A stretch of 64,000 nucleotides of DNA from the NCBI RefSeq assembly GCF_024029355.1, contig NZ_CP097117.1:744001-808000 (forward strand), written 5' to 3'. The notes below the pieces were generated by a model. The model searched no databases, was not told the origin of the DNA, and worked only from the letters and a program-made list of their open reading frames with translations. Made by a program: the position numbers and the translations under genes. Below are positions 9,080-18,367 of this stretch, piece after piece; within the stretch, counting starts at the first letter, position 1, and each line of letters starts with the position of its first letter. This DNA is from Fructilactobacillus cliffordii (GTDB taxonomy: Bacteria; Bacillota; Bacilli; Lactobacillales; Lactobacillaceae).

Positions 9080-9122
9080 CAGTTGCTCCTCCTTTCCGTT
9101 TTCAACCTTTTCATTTTACACC

Positions 9123-9158
9123 AAAAAAGCACCCCTCACCACGACGAGCGAGGGATGC
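9123..9158 (-). terminator. Rho-independent terminator of the D-hydroxyacid dehydrogenase operon
   Basis: On the minus strand GCATCCCTCGC pairs with GTGAGGGGTGC, with GT wobble and one mismatch, and is followed by TTTTTT. It lies just after the small membrane protein gene. Confidence 0.82.
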
Positions 9159-9162
9159 CTGG

Positions 9163-9378
9163 TTAATTTTGTTTTCTGCGTTTCCACACGTAATACAGCG
9201 TAACGGCACCGTACGGAATGTAGGCACAAACTACGAGAATCGCGAGGATAATCACTAAGGGTGTGACTTCTTTTTGCACAAAGTAGGCCACAATCAACGC
9301 CAAACACAGCGGGGTAATCGTCCAATTAGCAATCCGCCGTAGTTTGATTAAGCGTTGATCAATCTCATCTTGCTTCAT
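9163..9378 (-). CDS. Small two-helix membrane protein, function unknown
   Basis: The 71-residue product has a charged N-terminus, two hydrophobic segments (about residues 18-34 and 40-62) and a basic end (WKRRKQN). Ribosome site AAAGGAG precedes the ATG. It is the last gene of a tight four-gene unit, 18 bases after the nitroreductase gene, and a terminator follows directly. I do not recognise a family. Confidence 0.7.
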   Translation of the reverse strand: MKQDEIDQRLIKLRRIANWTITPLCLALIVAYFVQKEVTPLVIILAILVVCAYIPYGAVTLYYVWKRRKQN

Positions 9379-9396
9379 GGTGGACTCCTTTAGATT

Positions 9397-10002
9397 CTAG
9401 TCAAAGACCTTGAACCGTTGGTCATCATCCATAAATTCTTTTTCAGCAGCGGGCTTTTCGATGGATCCAAAGTTCATTTCAGCCCGTAATTGCCAACTAC
9501 CTGGAATGTCAAATTGAGCGGCCACGGCGGAGTTGATCAGTGGGTCGTAGTGTTGAATGTTTACGCCCAAACCGTTTTCTTCTAATCCGGTCCAGACCAC
9601 AAATTGCGCGTTTCCCTGTGCTTCTTCAGCCCAGTTATACTCTTGGTATTGGTAAGTAGCTAGGTGAGGATTATCAGCGTACGCCTGCACCACGTCCATG
9701 TCCGTGTAGAACAAAATGGAGGCAAATGCGTCTCGGAAACTACTAATTTTTGCTTTCGTCCGTAAAAAGGCATCGGGCGCCACTTTTTCTTCTAGTGCCG
9801 TTTCCACGATGTCCCACAGTTTTTCGTGGTTGTCGTTAAACAATACCACGGCCCGGACTGGTTGACTGTTAAAGGCCGATGGAGTGTGCCGAATCACTGC
9901 CTTAATGTATTGATAGAGTTCCGCTTGGGAAATCTGCACGTTGCGACCTAAATTATAAATGGTGCGCCGGTGTTTCATTAAATCTAATAATTGCGTATCC
10001 AC
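9397..10002 (-). CDS. Nitroreductase family FMN-dependent oxidoreductase
   Basis: The 201-residue protein opens with MKHRRTIYNLG and has TPSAFNSQPVRAVVLF, the usual FMN-binding Arg and Ser/Asn-Gln regions of the nitroreductase fold. A C-terminal FGSIEKP segment also fits. It resembles the short Frm2/HBN1-like subgroup. Members reduce nitroaromatics or quinones with NAD(P)H; the natural substrate is usually unknown. It lies 11 bases after the second D-hydroxyacid dehydrogenase gene, suggesting co-expression with enzymes of NADH turnover. Confidence 0.85.
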   Translation of the reverse strand: MDTQLLDLMKHRRTIYNLGRNVQISQAELYQYIKAVIRHTPSAFNSQPVRAVVLFNDNHEKLWDIVETALEEKVAPDAFLRTKAKISSFRDAFASILFYTDMDVVQAYADNPHLATYQYQEYNWAEEAQGNAQFVVWTGLEENGLGVNIQHYDPLINSAVAAQFDIPGSWQLRAEMNFGSIEKPAAEKEFMDDDQRFKVFD

Positions 10003-10013
10003 AGTGTAACCTC

Positions 10014-11006
10014 CTACTTGATTTGGTTTTCGGTTTCGCCCGTTTCAATGGCATCCTGGAAGTTTTGGAAACTAACCTTAATCATGTCTTTTGTTGCTGG
10101 TTGGGTGTCATATCCCATGTGGGGCGTAATAATCACATTTGGGTAGTGCTTCATCAGGCTCAATAGTTCCTGATCTGGAATGTCATCTAGGCTATCAAAT
10201 TGTTTGCCGTCAATCGCATTTTCGTCTGGAATTACATCGGCAGCATAGCCGGCAAGGTTCCCGTCTTCGAGCGCATCTGCGACCGCAGCCGTGTCCACTA
10301 ACTCACCACGAGCGGTGTTGACCAGCACGGCGTTACTCTTCATGTTACCGATTTCAATGGCTCCGATCATCAAATCATTTTCGCCGGGGAAGTACGGAAC
10401 GTGAAGCGACACGATGTCTGACTGCATTAACAACTCGTTTAACGAAACAAAATCAACATCCGGGTTATCGTTTGGATGACGTTGAAACCCTAACACATTG
10501 GCGCCGAGATTGTGCCACAGCTGAGCTTCGGCTGCGCCCATGTGACCCACTCCGATAATCCCAACCGTTAGATGGTCAATTTCATTAGCAAAGTAATCTG
10601 GTTGTAGGAAAAAGTTCCCCTGATTCGTGTTATCGGTTGCTGCCATAACATGCCGGGCCAGGTCTAATCCCATCGTCAGTGCCAACTCAGCCACTGAGTA
10701 TGGTGAATAACTAGGTACCCGAGCTACCATGATGTCTCTGGCATTAGCGGCATCCAAATCGATGTTGTTGTAACCGACAAAACGGGTGAAACAATATTTA
10801 ATCCCCATATTTTTGAGGGCTGCCAGTAATTCGGCATCCGCCGTAGTCGTTCCATCAATTAAAACCCCAATCGAACCGTCAGCAGTGTCCACGTTTGCTT
10901 CCGATAAAGGTTCCGTTAGTAAGTTCAATTCAAAGCGACCGTGATTTAAATCCTCGTACATCGGCTTTTCAAACTCGCGGACGTTATAAACCGTAATTTT
11001 ATCCAT
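10014..11006 (-). CDS. D-2-hydroxyacid dehydrogenase (D-lactate dehydrogenase family), second copy
   Basis: The 330-residue enzyme has the NAD-binding motif VGIIGVGHMG and the catalytic set of the family: Arg in NTARGELVDT, Glu in ADVIPDENAI and His in IITPHMGYDT. ATG 11006 is chosen because AGGAAGGAACG precedes it and its N-terminus (MDKITVYNVREFE) matches that of the upstream paralogue; a longer frame would overlap that paralogue. The substrate may be pyruvate or a branched 2-oxoacid, and the differing residues between the two copies suggest different preferences. It lies 13 bases downstream of the first copy. Confidence 0.87.
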   Translation of the reverse strand: MDKITVYNVREFEKPMYEDLNHGRFELNLLTEPLSEANVDTADGSIGVLIDGTTTADAELLAALKNMGIKYCFTRFVGYNNIDLDAANARDIMVARVPSYSPYSVAELALTMGLDLARHVMAATDNTNQGNFFLQPDYFANEIDHLTVGIIGVGHMGAAEAQLWHNLGANVLGFQRHPNDNPDVDFVSLNELLMQSDIVSLHVPYFPGENDLMIGAIEIGNMKSNAVLVNTARGELVDTAAVADALEDGNLAGYAADVIPDENAIDGKQFDSLDDIPDQELLSLMKHYPNVIITPHMGYDTQPATKDMIKVSFQNFQDAIETGETENQIK

Positions 11007-11019
11007 TGTTCGTTCCTTC

Positions 11020-12018
11020 CTACTCGTTGATTGGGTACAACGGTTCCCCGTTGGCCAACGTATTGGCAAAGTTTTCAAAGCTAATCCGAATCATGTCTTC
11101 TACCGCTGGTTCCGTAAAGAAGCCCATGTGCGGTGTTACTAGAACGTTCGGATAATTCTTCATTAGTTCCACGTTGAGTTGGTTTGGTAAATCATCAAGT
11201 GAATCAAACTGCTTGCCGATAATGGCATCTTCATCGAGGATTACGTCAGTTCCGTAACCACCAATTTGGTTACTTTTAACGGCATCTGCTACCGCTTGGG
11301 TGTCCACAACTTGACCTCGAGCAGTATTAACCAAAATGGCACTGTTCTTCATCTTCGCGATTTCTTCGTCACCAATTAGGTTACCCGTTTGGCCGGGGAT
11401 GTAAGGAATGTGCAATGAAACAACGTCTGATTTCCGAAGTAAGTTATCTAAATCAGTAAATTTAACCACATCGTTATCCGGTTCTGGGTGGCGTTTGTAA
11501 GCCAAGACTTGCGCTCCTAAAGCTCGGTACAGTTTGGCCTCAGTCATCCCAATTTTACCCGCACCAATGATTCCGACCGTGGCGCTGTGAATTTCGTTAG
11601 CATAGTAGGTTGGCAACAACCGGAAGTCTCCAGCATGCGTGTTAGCAGCGGCTCGAGACACGTTCCGAAAGAGCGTTAGTCCCAAGCTCAGCGATAACTC
11701 TGCTACCGCCCGGGGGGAGTAGTTTGGCACGTTGGCCACTTGAATCCCTAAATTACGGGCGGCTTTCACGTCAATATTGTTAATTCCCACTACCCGGGTG
11801 TAGATGTACTTAACTCCGTAGCCAGCTAGTTTTTCAATTACCTCAGCATCACAGTCGTCAAAGGCCGTGATTAAAACGGCATCGGCGCCCTCAGCCCGGT
11901 CCACGTTATCAAGCGTCATCCGTTCTGCAACTAAGGTTAAATCATAATCATCTTTATTCAACTTTTCGAACAGTGAGGTTTCCACCTCACGCACATTGTA
12001 CACAGTTATTTTAAACAT
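11020..12018 (-). CDS. D-2-hydroxyacid dehydrogenase (D-lactate dehydrogenase family), first copy
   Basis: The 332-residue cytoplasmic enzyme carries VGIIGAGKIG for NAD binding and the catalytic Arg (NTARGQVVDT), Glu (TDVILDEDAI) and His (LVTPHMGFFT). It would reduce pyruvate or related 2-oxoacids with NADH, regenerating NAD in fermentation. The His is followed by Met-Gly, whereas the well-known Lactobacillus bulgaricus D-LDH has Thr-Ala. It may therefore not be the main lactate-forming enzyme. It leads a four-gene unit: this gene, its paralogue, nitroreductase and a small membrane protein. Confidence 0.87.
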   Translation of the reverse strand: MFKITVYNVREVETSLFEKLNKDDYDLTLVAERMTLDNVDRAEGADAVLITAFDDCDAEVIEKLAGYGVKYIYTRVVGINNIDVKAARNLGIQVANVPNYSPRAVAELSLSLGLTLFRNVSRAAANTHAGDFRLLPTYYANEIHSATVGIIGAGKIGMTEAKLYRALGAQVLAYKRHPEPDNDVVKFTDLDNLLRKSDVVSLHIPYIPGQTGNLIGDEEIAKMKNSAILVNTARGQVVDTQAVADAVKSNQIGGYGTDVILDEDAIIGKQFDSLDDLPNQLNVELMKNYPNVLVTPHMGFFTEPAVEDMIRISFENFANTLANGEPLYPINE

Positions 12019-12110
12019 ATTTATTCTCCTCGTTGAGTCGTCTACTTTTAATTATAAGGTACTTCGAATTTAGATGGCAAGAAATTAGGAAAATCTTACA
12101 TTATTACTAC

Positions 12111-12151
12111 CAAAAGAAAAACCACTTAGATTGGACATCCAATCTAAGTGG
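12111..12151 (-). terminator. Rho-independent terminator of the oleate hydratase gene
   Basis: CCACTTAGATTGG and CCAATCTAAGTGG form a perfect 13-bp stem, followed on the minus strand by TTTTTCTTTT. Confidence 0.9.
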
Positions 12152-12170
12152 CTCGTTGCAAAGCAAATGA

Positions 12171-13967
12171 TTATTGATTCTTCTTCACTAAATGGCTCTC
12201 TTCCAACAAGTCATTGAACCAGGTTCCCTTAATTTTGTTCAAAACAAAATTCAAACCGAACCGTTCCATTGGGTTTAAATCCATTTGCTCCAGTGTTTTT
12301 TGATCACTTAAATAATACAATGATTTCATTAACGTTCTAATGTCATAAACCGATGGGTAAACCTCTGGAATCGTATGGTCAATGTTTAACAAACCGTAGA
12401 CAGCTTCAAAAGCAGTTCTAACTGAATATTCAGTCGTGAATACTACGTCGCGAGTGGTAGATTCAGCAAAGTTACCGATGAAAGCCAGGTTAGCAGAACC
12501 ATTGGGAATTACTTGCGGACGATCACCCGGTTTCCGCATTTGGAAATAACTGGTGATAAACGGCATGTAATCAGGAATGGCTTGAATGTTCTCAATGTTC
12601 GACATTTCATCAATCTGATCTTCGGGAACCCCAAGGTGGTATAGCAGTTCCTCGGTGATTTCTTTCCCGGAACAATCTGTGATGTTCTTTTTAATGTAAT
12701 TACCTTTAACGTCGGAATACAAGCCGTACAACCATAAAACAACTTCATCCTTTGGTTGCCCTTTATAAGCTGGTTGGCGGTGAATCGTGAAACTCATGCC
12801 CCAATTGGAATCCGTAATCGTGATAATCCCACCGGTTTCACACTTATCATAATTAAATAGCGGTCGTTTCGTTAATTTTTCAATGTAAGGAGCAATGCGT
12901 TTATCCTTCAAAGTCAAAGTAGCGCTGGTCTTCCAGGCTTTGGCTGGAATCGTGTCACAAAAGACCTCAGGATGCCCAAATCGTTCATCTTGAGCAGCTA
13001 AACGCTTCCAAATTGTCCAACTACCACCCAAATCTTCATTAGGGACTGGAGCTACGTCATGAGAACCATAAGTAATTGATTCCGTAATGGAACCATTGGT
13101 GACAAAGACCAAATCATTTTCATTTAGTGCAATAGTATCTTCCTGCTGATCCTTTTTTAGGATGATTTCCTTAGCTAACACTTTGTAACCATCAGTGCTA
13201 ACTTTCACATTTTCCACCGTGGTATTGTACTGGAAAACTACCCCATGGTCCTGCAAAAAGGCCACTAACGGTTCACTCATGGATTGATAATCATCGTATT
13301 TGTTAAACTTTACTGATGAAAAATCAGATAATCCGTCAATTTGATGAATAAATCGCATTAAATATCGCCGCATTTCAATCGCCGATTGCCACGTTTCAAA
13401 CGCAAACATCGTTTGCCAATCGGTCCAAAAATTAGAACTAAAGAAGTTATCATCAAAGACGTTCTCAATGGATTTTCCGACTAGTTTCCGTTCCGGGGTC
13501 ATTACCAACTTCATGATTTGCTTTAACGCCTTTTTATTAAGCGTGTAGTACTTATCGTCAGGTAATTTTTCCCCTTGATTGTGAATTAATCGACAATTTG
13601 ATTTGTTCGGATCCGCTTGATCGAGGTAATAGTACAAATCTAGACAACTCTGCTTGGGATCCTCTAAAGACGGAATGGTGCTAAAAAGATTCCACAAGCA
13701 CTCAAAGTGATCCTCCATCTCCCGACCACCAGGAGTTACATAACCGCCATTAATGTTTTCAAAGGCTTCCAAGGAACCACTTGCCTGTTCCTTTTCTTCA
13801 AAAATCGTAATGTTTTCACCCGGCATGTAGCCATCACGAATCAACAACGCCGCAGAAGCTAGTCCTGCTAGTCCCGCTCCAACGATATATGCTTTCTTAT
13901 CTTTAACTCCTGGCGTTGCTTTTGGTCGTACCAATCCATAATAATTCCCTGTCGTAAACTTAACCAT
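12171..13967 (-). CDS. ohyA: Oleate hydratase (myosin-cross-reactive antigen family)
   Basis: The 598-residue flavoenzyme shows the FAD-binding motif VGAGLAGLASA near residue 32, followed by the family block GGREMEDHFECLWNLF. Oleate hydratases add water to the cis-9 double bond of free unsaturated fatty acids, giving 10-hydroxy acids. In lactobacilli this is linked to detoxification of host or food fatty acids. A GTG three codons upstream is also open, but ATG 13967 is preferred because GAGGTGA lies at the right distance, whereas the GTG lies inside it. The gene is monocistronic with its own terminator. Confidence 0.93.
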   Translation of the reverse strand: MVKFTTGNYYGLVRPKATPGVKDKKAYIVGAGLAGLASAALLIRDGYMPGENITIFEEKEQASGSLEAFENINGGYVTPGGREMEDHFECLWNLFSTIPSLEDPKQSCLDLYYYLDQADPNKSNCRLIHNQGEKLPDDKYYTLNKKALKQIMKLVMTPERKLVGKSIENVFDDNFFSSNFWTDWQTMFAFETWQSAIEMRRYLMRFIHQIDGLSDFSSVKFNKYDDYQSMSEPLVAFLQDHGVVFQYNTTVENVKVSTDGYKVLAKEIILKKDQQEDTIALNENDLVFVTNGSITESITYGSHDVAPVPNEDLGGSWTIWKRLAAQDERFGHPEVFCDTIPAKAWKTSATLTLKDKRIAPYIEKLTKRPLFNYDKCETGGIITITDSNWGMSFTIHRQPAYKGQPKDEVVLWLYGLYSDVKGNYIKKNITDCSGKEITEELLYHLGVPEDQIDEMSNIENIQAIPDYMPFITSYFQMRKPGDRPQVIPNGSANLAFIGNFAESTTRDVVFTTEYSVRTAFEAVYGLLNIDHTIPEVYPSVYDIRTLMKSLYYLSDQKTLEQMDLNPMERFGLNFVLNKIKGTWFNDLLEESHLVKKNQ

Positions 13968-14182
13968 TGCGCTCACCTCATATCCCTTTTTCTTAATTAT
14001 AACGCTGAAACGAGCTAATTATTTTAAAATATATTTAAAAAATAAAATTTTAATTTTTTATGTAAAAATTGTTAACTTTAATGTGAAATCTTCTATTTAA
14101 TCTAAAAAAGCAATGCAATTTTTTAATATCAATGTCATACTTAAAATACTGTTTACAAATTCTTAAGAAAGGCCAACTCATT

Positions 14183-15202
14183 ATGAAAAAAAGAATCATT
14201 TATATCGACTTAATTAACATTTTTGCCATCTTTGCGGTTCTCATGCTTCATTCTTCCCAATACATCAATAAAAGCGGGATGGTCATGAAAAACAATATCA
14301 TCCAAGCTATTTTTATTCCTGCTGTTTATCTTTTTATTATGAATTCAGGAGCAACGCTTTTAAATTATCGAGCTAAATATTCGACTAAGACCTTTTTAAT
14401 TAAGCGGATTAAAAGAGTAGGTATTCCACTTGTAATTTGGAGTATCATTTACTATTTATATGACACCAAATTCACTGCCTTTCCTGGTCCAATTCCTCAT
14501 CCCAATCCTGGAATTAAAGATTTTATCTATAGCTTTTTAAACAATAACATCAATAATATTTTTTGGTTTTTCTATGCTATTATCCTACTTTATCTGCTGA
14601 CCCCTGTCCTAGCGGTTTTAGCTGAAAAAAATAAAGATTTATTGTTTTACCTAGTTGGGCTGAATTTCATCGGCAATTACGTTTACCTTTACTATACCCA
14701 TGCCCTTAATCTTCCAATCTTTGGTGGATCGGTTGGTTTGCAGATCAATCCCATTGCTTCGGAATTTGTGGGCTTCTTCATCATGGGTTATCTCATTAAA
14801 AGCAATTATTTCTCCGCAAAGGCTCAAAAAATAATGATTTACCTCGGAATTTTATCCTTATTCATATCATTATTACTGTGTCTGCTTAAACTTGATAATT
14901 TTGCTTTAGGCGGAGTTTTACTCTTCAGTTATTCAATTGCTCTTTATCTCCTGATTAAAAAGGGTAGCGAAGCAACCGATTTTTTCCATCGTCACGAAAA
15001 ATTTTTTGCTGGCACAGCTTCAACCAGTTTAGGTATCTATATTCTTCATCCTTTATTTTTCAAACTTTTCGAAACTTTATTTAATCCTCATCCCACTAGT
15101 TTTCTTTTCGTTTGGATTATGCCGATTGCAACATATGTAATTGGTGCAGGATTATTGTTCATCATTAGAAAAATTAGGTTTATCAAAAATTTAATTCCAT
15201 AA
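14183..15202 (+). CDS. Acyltransferase 3 family membrane protein
   Basis: The 339-residue protein has about ten membrane helices. Its first helix has the pattern YIDLINIFAIFAVLMLHSS, where the His fits the conserved catalytic position of the acyltransferase-3 family. Such proteins O-acylate wall polymers, exopolysaccharides or lipids using acyl-CoA. The start at MKKRIIYIDL is preferred over an upstream ATG at 14132, because it follows AAGAAAGG and begins at the family N-terminus. It is convergent with the polysaccharide cluster and could modify its product; this is positional inference. The preceding 200 bases are very AT-rich. Confidence 0.8.
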   Translation: MKKRIIYIDLINIFAIFAVLMLHSSQYINKSGMVMKNNIIQAIFIPAVYLFIMNSGATLLNYRAKYSTKTFLIKRIKRVGIPLVIWSIIYYLYDTKFTAFPGPIPHPNPGIKDFIYSFLNNNINNIFWFFYAIILLYLLTPVLAVLAEKNKDLLFYLVGLNFIGNYVYLYYTHALNLPIFGGSVGLQINPIASEFVGFFIMGYLIKSNYFSAKAQKIMIYLGILSLFISLLLCLLKLDNFALGGVLLFSYSIALYLLIKKGSEATDFFHRHEKFFAGTASTSLGIYILHPLFFKLFETLFNPHPTSFLFVWIMPIATYVIGAGLLFIIRKIRFIKNLIP

Positions 15203-15206
15203 CTCA

Positions 15207-15247
15207 AAAGGCTTGTCAGTAGAAATAATTCTGCTGACAAGCCTTTT
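15207..15247. terminator. Bidirectional terminator at the end of the polysaccharide cluster
   Basis: AAAAGGCTTGTCAG and CTGACAAGCCTTTT form a long stem with T runs on both strands. It ends the acyltransferase gene (plus) and the cluster's last glycosyltransferase gene (minus). Confidence 0.88.
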
Positions 15248-15250
15248 TAC

Positions 15251-16276
15251 TTAATTTAAACACTTATTAACGGCATTATATAAATAATCACCATTTCTTA
15301 ATTTAGCACCAATTGCTTGAACATTGTTAGCCATTTTAGCAAAATCAGCATTGCTAATGTGATTTAGAGACTGCTGCAAATCCTCAATCTGATCAACAGC
15401 GATTCCAATTTGGTTAGAAATCACAAAATCACTAATTGCTGATTGCTTCCAAACAATCACAGGCATTCCAGAGCTTAAATAAGAAGATATCTTATAAGGA
15501 TCGTTATATTTTAAATAATTACCCACTCTTCCAGTTACACTGTCAACAGAATTCCCGTCCCAGACGAGGCCAAATCCATGCCCCATTTTAGTGGCTAGTA
15601 CTTCCGGAGAAACGCTACCGTGATAGTCCAAAGATGGATTAATCAGCTTAGGATTATCAATGTTTCCATATAAATCAAAAGTAACCGGCTTCCTAACTTG
15701 CAAATCCTTAAGAAATTTAGCCTTGTTAAGATTTCCGGCAAATGTAACTAGATTCTTATCATCACTAGAATTACTGGTTGAGCTGGCTTTAGCCAGATAA
15801 TCAAAAATATTTAAATTAACTACGTTAGTTGTTAAACCATTTTCTCGTAGCAACTCAACCATCTTAGGGTTATGCGCAATTACATAATCATAACCATTTA
15901 AATACTCAACTTCATGTTTTAAATCGCCAAAAATACTCCAATTAAAGCGGAGTGAATCTAAATCATGAATTAAAACAATGGTTTTAGTGCCACGATTTTT
16001 CATATAATTCAATAAGGCAGTTTCGAATTTAGCTCCCGTATAAATGGGATAGTGCACTAAAACAACATCATCGGCATTCAAATGAAGTGGATTTAGGTTT
16101 TTATTAATCCGACTTTTTATAAATAGATTTTGATCAATCCGGCTGTGCTGATATTGTCTGATGTGAACCGCTTGAAATCCTAATCTTTTTTCTAAAATCT
16201 GTTCCGCATCGGCTTTGGGCTTATTATCACCAGAAGTACCATCGGAACGAACCATATTAATTACGTATCTACTCAT
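15251..16276 (-). CDS. Gtf3-like / galactofuranosyltransferase-type glycosyltransferase
   Basis: The 341-residue soluble protein has a Rossmann-like N-terminal half with VVLVHYPIYTGAKFE, VLIHDLDSLRF and IAHNPKMVELL. The C-terminal half has GLVWDGNSVD and a late PYKISSYLSSGMPVIVWK donor-site segment. This arrangement fits the Gtf3/beta-1,6-galactofuranosyltransferase group. The UDP-galactopyranose mutase in the same cluster would supply UDP-galactofuranose, supporting that reading. Start 16276 follows GGGAG; an ATG four codons earlier overlaps that ribosome site. It is the last gene of the cluster, 15 bases after a GT2 gene. Confidence 0.72.
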   Translation of the reverse strand: MSRYVINMVRSDGTSGDNKPKADAEQILEKRLGFQAVHIRQYQHSRIDQNLFIKSRINKNLNPLHLNADDVVLVHYPIYTGAKFETALLNYMKNRGTKTIVLIHDLDSLRFNWSIFGDLKHEVEYLNGYDYVIAHNPKMVELLRENGLTTNVVNLNIFDYLAKASSTSNSSDDKNLVTFAGNLNKAKFLKDLQVRKPVTFDLYGNIDNPKLINPSLDYHGSVSPEVLATKMGHGFGLVWDGNSVDSVTGRVGNYLKYNDPYKISSYLSSGMPVIVWKQSAISDFVISNQIGIAVDQIEDLQQSLNHISNADFAKMANNVQAIGAKLRNGDYLYNAVNKCLN

Positions 16277-16291
16277 AAATACTCCCATTAA

Positions 16292-17287
16292 TCAGCTATT
16301 GGTTTTTACATCACGTCGATTTTGTAAGGTCTTTTTGAAAATCCCAATTTTTCGCCTAGTCGAAAAATACTTACTAAATAAAGTTGGCCAGAAATCATGT
16401 TTGATCCAATGCATAAATTCCATTTTAAATCGAATTGCATCCTTAATATCATCAACCGCAAATAAATCATACATAAAATCGTTAATTGAACCATAATATT
16501 GAATATCAAGAAGTCTAAAAACCTTACGATTATTGTGTTGATTAAGATTATCATCAATAATACTTTCTAAAACTTGGTAAGTCTTTAACCAATTATTTCC
16601 TTTTTTAAGAACGCCTTCAGCACTTCTATTTTTTCGCATGGCACTGTCTAAATTAGGGCGATAGTAGTAAGTAATTTTCGGATCATAAATGATTTGCGCA
16701 TGTGCTTTAACTGCTAATTTAAACACAAATAGCAAATCTTCTCCCATAAAGATATCTTTTATAAAATTAAGTTGATATTTTTTTATATCCTCTACATAGA
16801 ACAGCTTATTCCATAAATAACCCTCTACTCCGCGCGAACCCAATAACTCACACAAACTATCATTAAAAGAGTATAACCGTTTTCGTTGGAAATTCTTCGG
16901 ATTCAATTTCAAATGGCTTCCACCTCCGGTAACAGCGATTCGAGATGGATTATTTTCAATTAAATTAACCAACTTTTCAACGTGGTTATTCAATAAGACA
17001 TCATCAGCATCTAAAAAAGTTACAAATTTACCCTTCAGTTGTTCCAATGCTCGATTTCTAGAATAGGAAACGCCTTGATTAGTATCATTTTCTAGTACCG
17101 TTACTTCAAACTTAGAGTTTTGCTGGTATTTTTGAATAACTTTCAAGGAACTATCGCTAGAGTGATCATCAATAATAATCGGATGAATGTTTTGATAACT
17201 CTGTTGTTCCAATGATTCCAAACATTCTTGTAAAAACTTTTCGCCGTTATACACAGGAACAATCATATCAACCATTGCATTCATCAT
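16292..17287 (-). CDS. Glycosyltransferase family 2
   Basis: The 331-residue protein starts with the GT2 core IVPVYNGEKFLQECLESL and has IIDDHSSD and FLDADDVL, the nucleotide-sugar and metal-binding positions of the GT-A fold. A further charged helical region follows. No membrane helix is seen, so it likely works at the inner face of the membrane on the lipid-linked repeat unit. Start 17287 is chosen because GGAGAG lies seven bases upstream; a TTG frame start at 17302 falls in the ribosome site. Confidence 0.85.
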   Translation of the reverse strand: MMNAMVDMIVPVYNGEKFLQECLESLEQQSYQNIHPIIIDDHSSDSSLKVIQKYQQNSKFEVTVLENDTNQGVSYSRNRALEQLKGKFVTFLDADDVLLNNHVEKLVNLIENNPSRIAVTGGGSHLKLNPKNFQRKRLYSFNDSLCELLGSRGVEGYLWNKLFYVEDIKKYQLNFIKDIFMGEDLLFVFKLAVKAHAQIIYDPKITYYYRPNLDSAMRKNRSAEGVLKKGNNWLKTYQVLESIIDDNLNQHNNRKVFRLLDIQYYGSINDFMYDLFAVDDIKDAIRFKMEFMHWIKHDFWPTLFSKYFSTRRKIGIFKKTLQNRRDVKTNS

Positions 17288-17302
17288 TAATTCACTCTCC
17301 AA

Positions 17303-18352
17303 CTACACAATCTTCTTCAAAGTTTCTAACAATCGTTTGTCATATTCATCAGTATAAATAAAATCAATTGATTCTTTAATGACTTGCGGTTTAAAATCCA
17401 CATTTCCGTTCACAAAGCTTTGTAAATCGGAATTTAACGTCGCATAATCACCTAATTGATATAGAAATCCATTGACTCCCGGCTTAATAATGTCACTGGG
17501 GCCAACCGGGCAATCTGTGGAAATGCAGGGAATCCCATAGCTCATTGCTTCTGCTAAAACCATTCCAAATCCTTCATAGTTAGAATTTAAAACCAGTGCA
17601 TTAGCATTTTTAATCTCAGCAAAAGGATCTTCCGTCCACCCGTGGAGAGTTACGTTATCCTTCAACTTAGGATTTTGTTTAACTAATTCTGCTAAAGCAG
17701 CATCGTCTTTTCCACTTCCAAAAACGTCTAATTGCCAACGACCATGCAAACGTGCAAAACATCGTAGTAATAGACGTAGATTTTTTTGCCCGTCTAAAGT
17801 AATCCGACCAATGTAAATAAATTTACACGGTTCCGCCGCAGAAATGGTTTTTGCTTGTTGCTCAATTGGATTATAAACAACTTTAATCCGATTAGCAGGC
17901 ACCCCACATTGTTCTAATTCCTTCTTAATTCCCGTGGAAATAGCTAAATGATAATCAGCATATTTTAAAGCGAAAAACTTATTCTTAATCCCAGGATCCT
18001 GTTGAGAAACCTGAATCCACGAAATAATGACATATTTTTTTCTAAAAATAAGCTTAACTAATTTAGCTACAATGATTTGCAGCGGACCTAAAATAATTAA
18101 AGCAGATCCATCATAGTGAACTAAAAAGTTAAATAATGCCTGCATGTTTTTAAGCTTAGAAGTACTAGTTGCATTATTAATCTTTACATGTTGGCTAATA
18201 TTTTTTAACGCTTCCGTATAGTTAGAATGTTTGAAAATATAAAGAGAGAAGTTGAACGTTTGGAGAAAGGATTGACTAGTCAACAGATGCTTAACAACCG
18301 TCGTAATTCCTCCTGGTTCAATATTGCAAATAATGTCAATTTTCTTTTTCAA
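17303..18352 (-). CDS. Glycosyltransferase family 4 (GT-B fold)
   Basis: The 349-residue protein has an N-terminal acceptor half (IEPGGITTVVKHLL) and a C-terminal donor half with FIYIGRITLDGQKNL, VTLHGWTEDPF and EGFGMVLAEAMSYGIPCIST. The EGFGMVLAEA block is the EX7E-type donor site of GT4 enzymes. It probably adds one sugar of the repeat unit in the cytoplasm. Spacing of 15 bases on each side places it in a tight set of five genes (19348-20133 down to 15251-16276). Confidence 0.87.
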   Translation of the reverse strand: MKKKIDIICNIEPGGITTVVKHLLTSQSFLQTFNFSLYIFKHSNYTEALKNISQHVKINNATSTSKLKNMQALFNFLVHYDGSALIILGPLQIIVAKLVKLIFRKKYVIISWIQVSQQDPGIKNKFFALKYADYHLAISTGIKKELEQCGVPANRIKVVYNPIEQQAKTISAAEPCKFIYIGRITLDGQKNLRLLLRCFARLHGRWQLDVFGSGKDDAALAELVKQNPKLKDNVTLHGWTEDPFAEIKNANALVLNSNYEGFGMVLAEAMSYGIPCISTDCPVGPSDIIKPGVNGFLYQLGDYATLNSDLQSFVNGNVDFKPQVIKESIDFIYTDEYDKRLLETLKKIV

Positions 18353-18367
18353 AAAAAACTCCTATTT

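Noticed and set aside
11007-11078. Longer start for the second D-hydroxyacid dehydrogenase
   Set aside because: It lies inside the upstream paralogue, and the extra residues do not resemble the family; ATG 11006 has a good ribosome site.
14132-14182. Upstream start of the acyltransferase
   Set aside because: The extra 17 residues are not part of the family and have no ribosome site.
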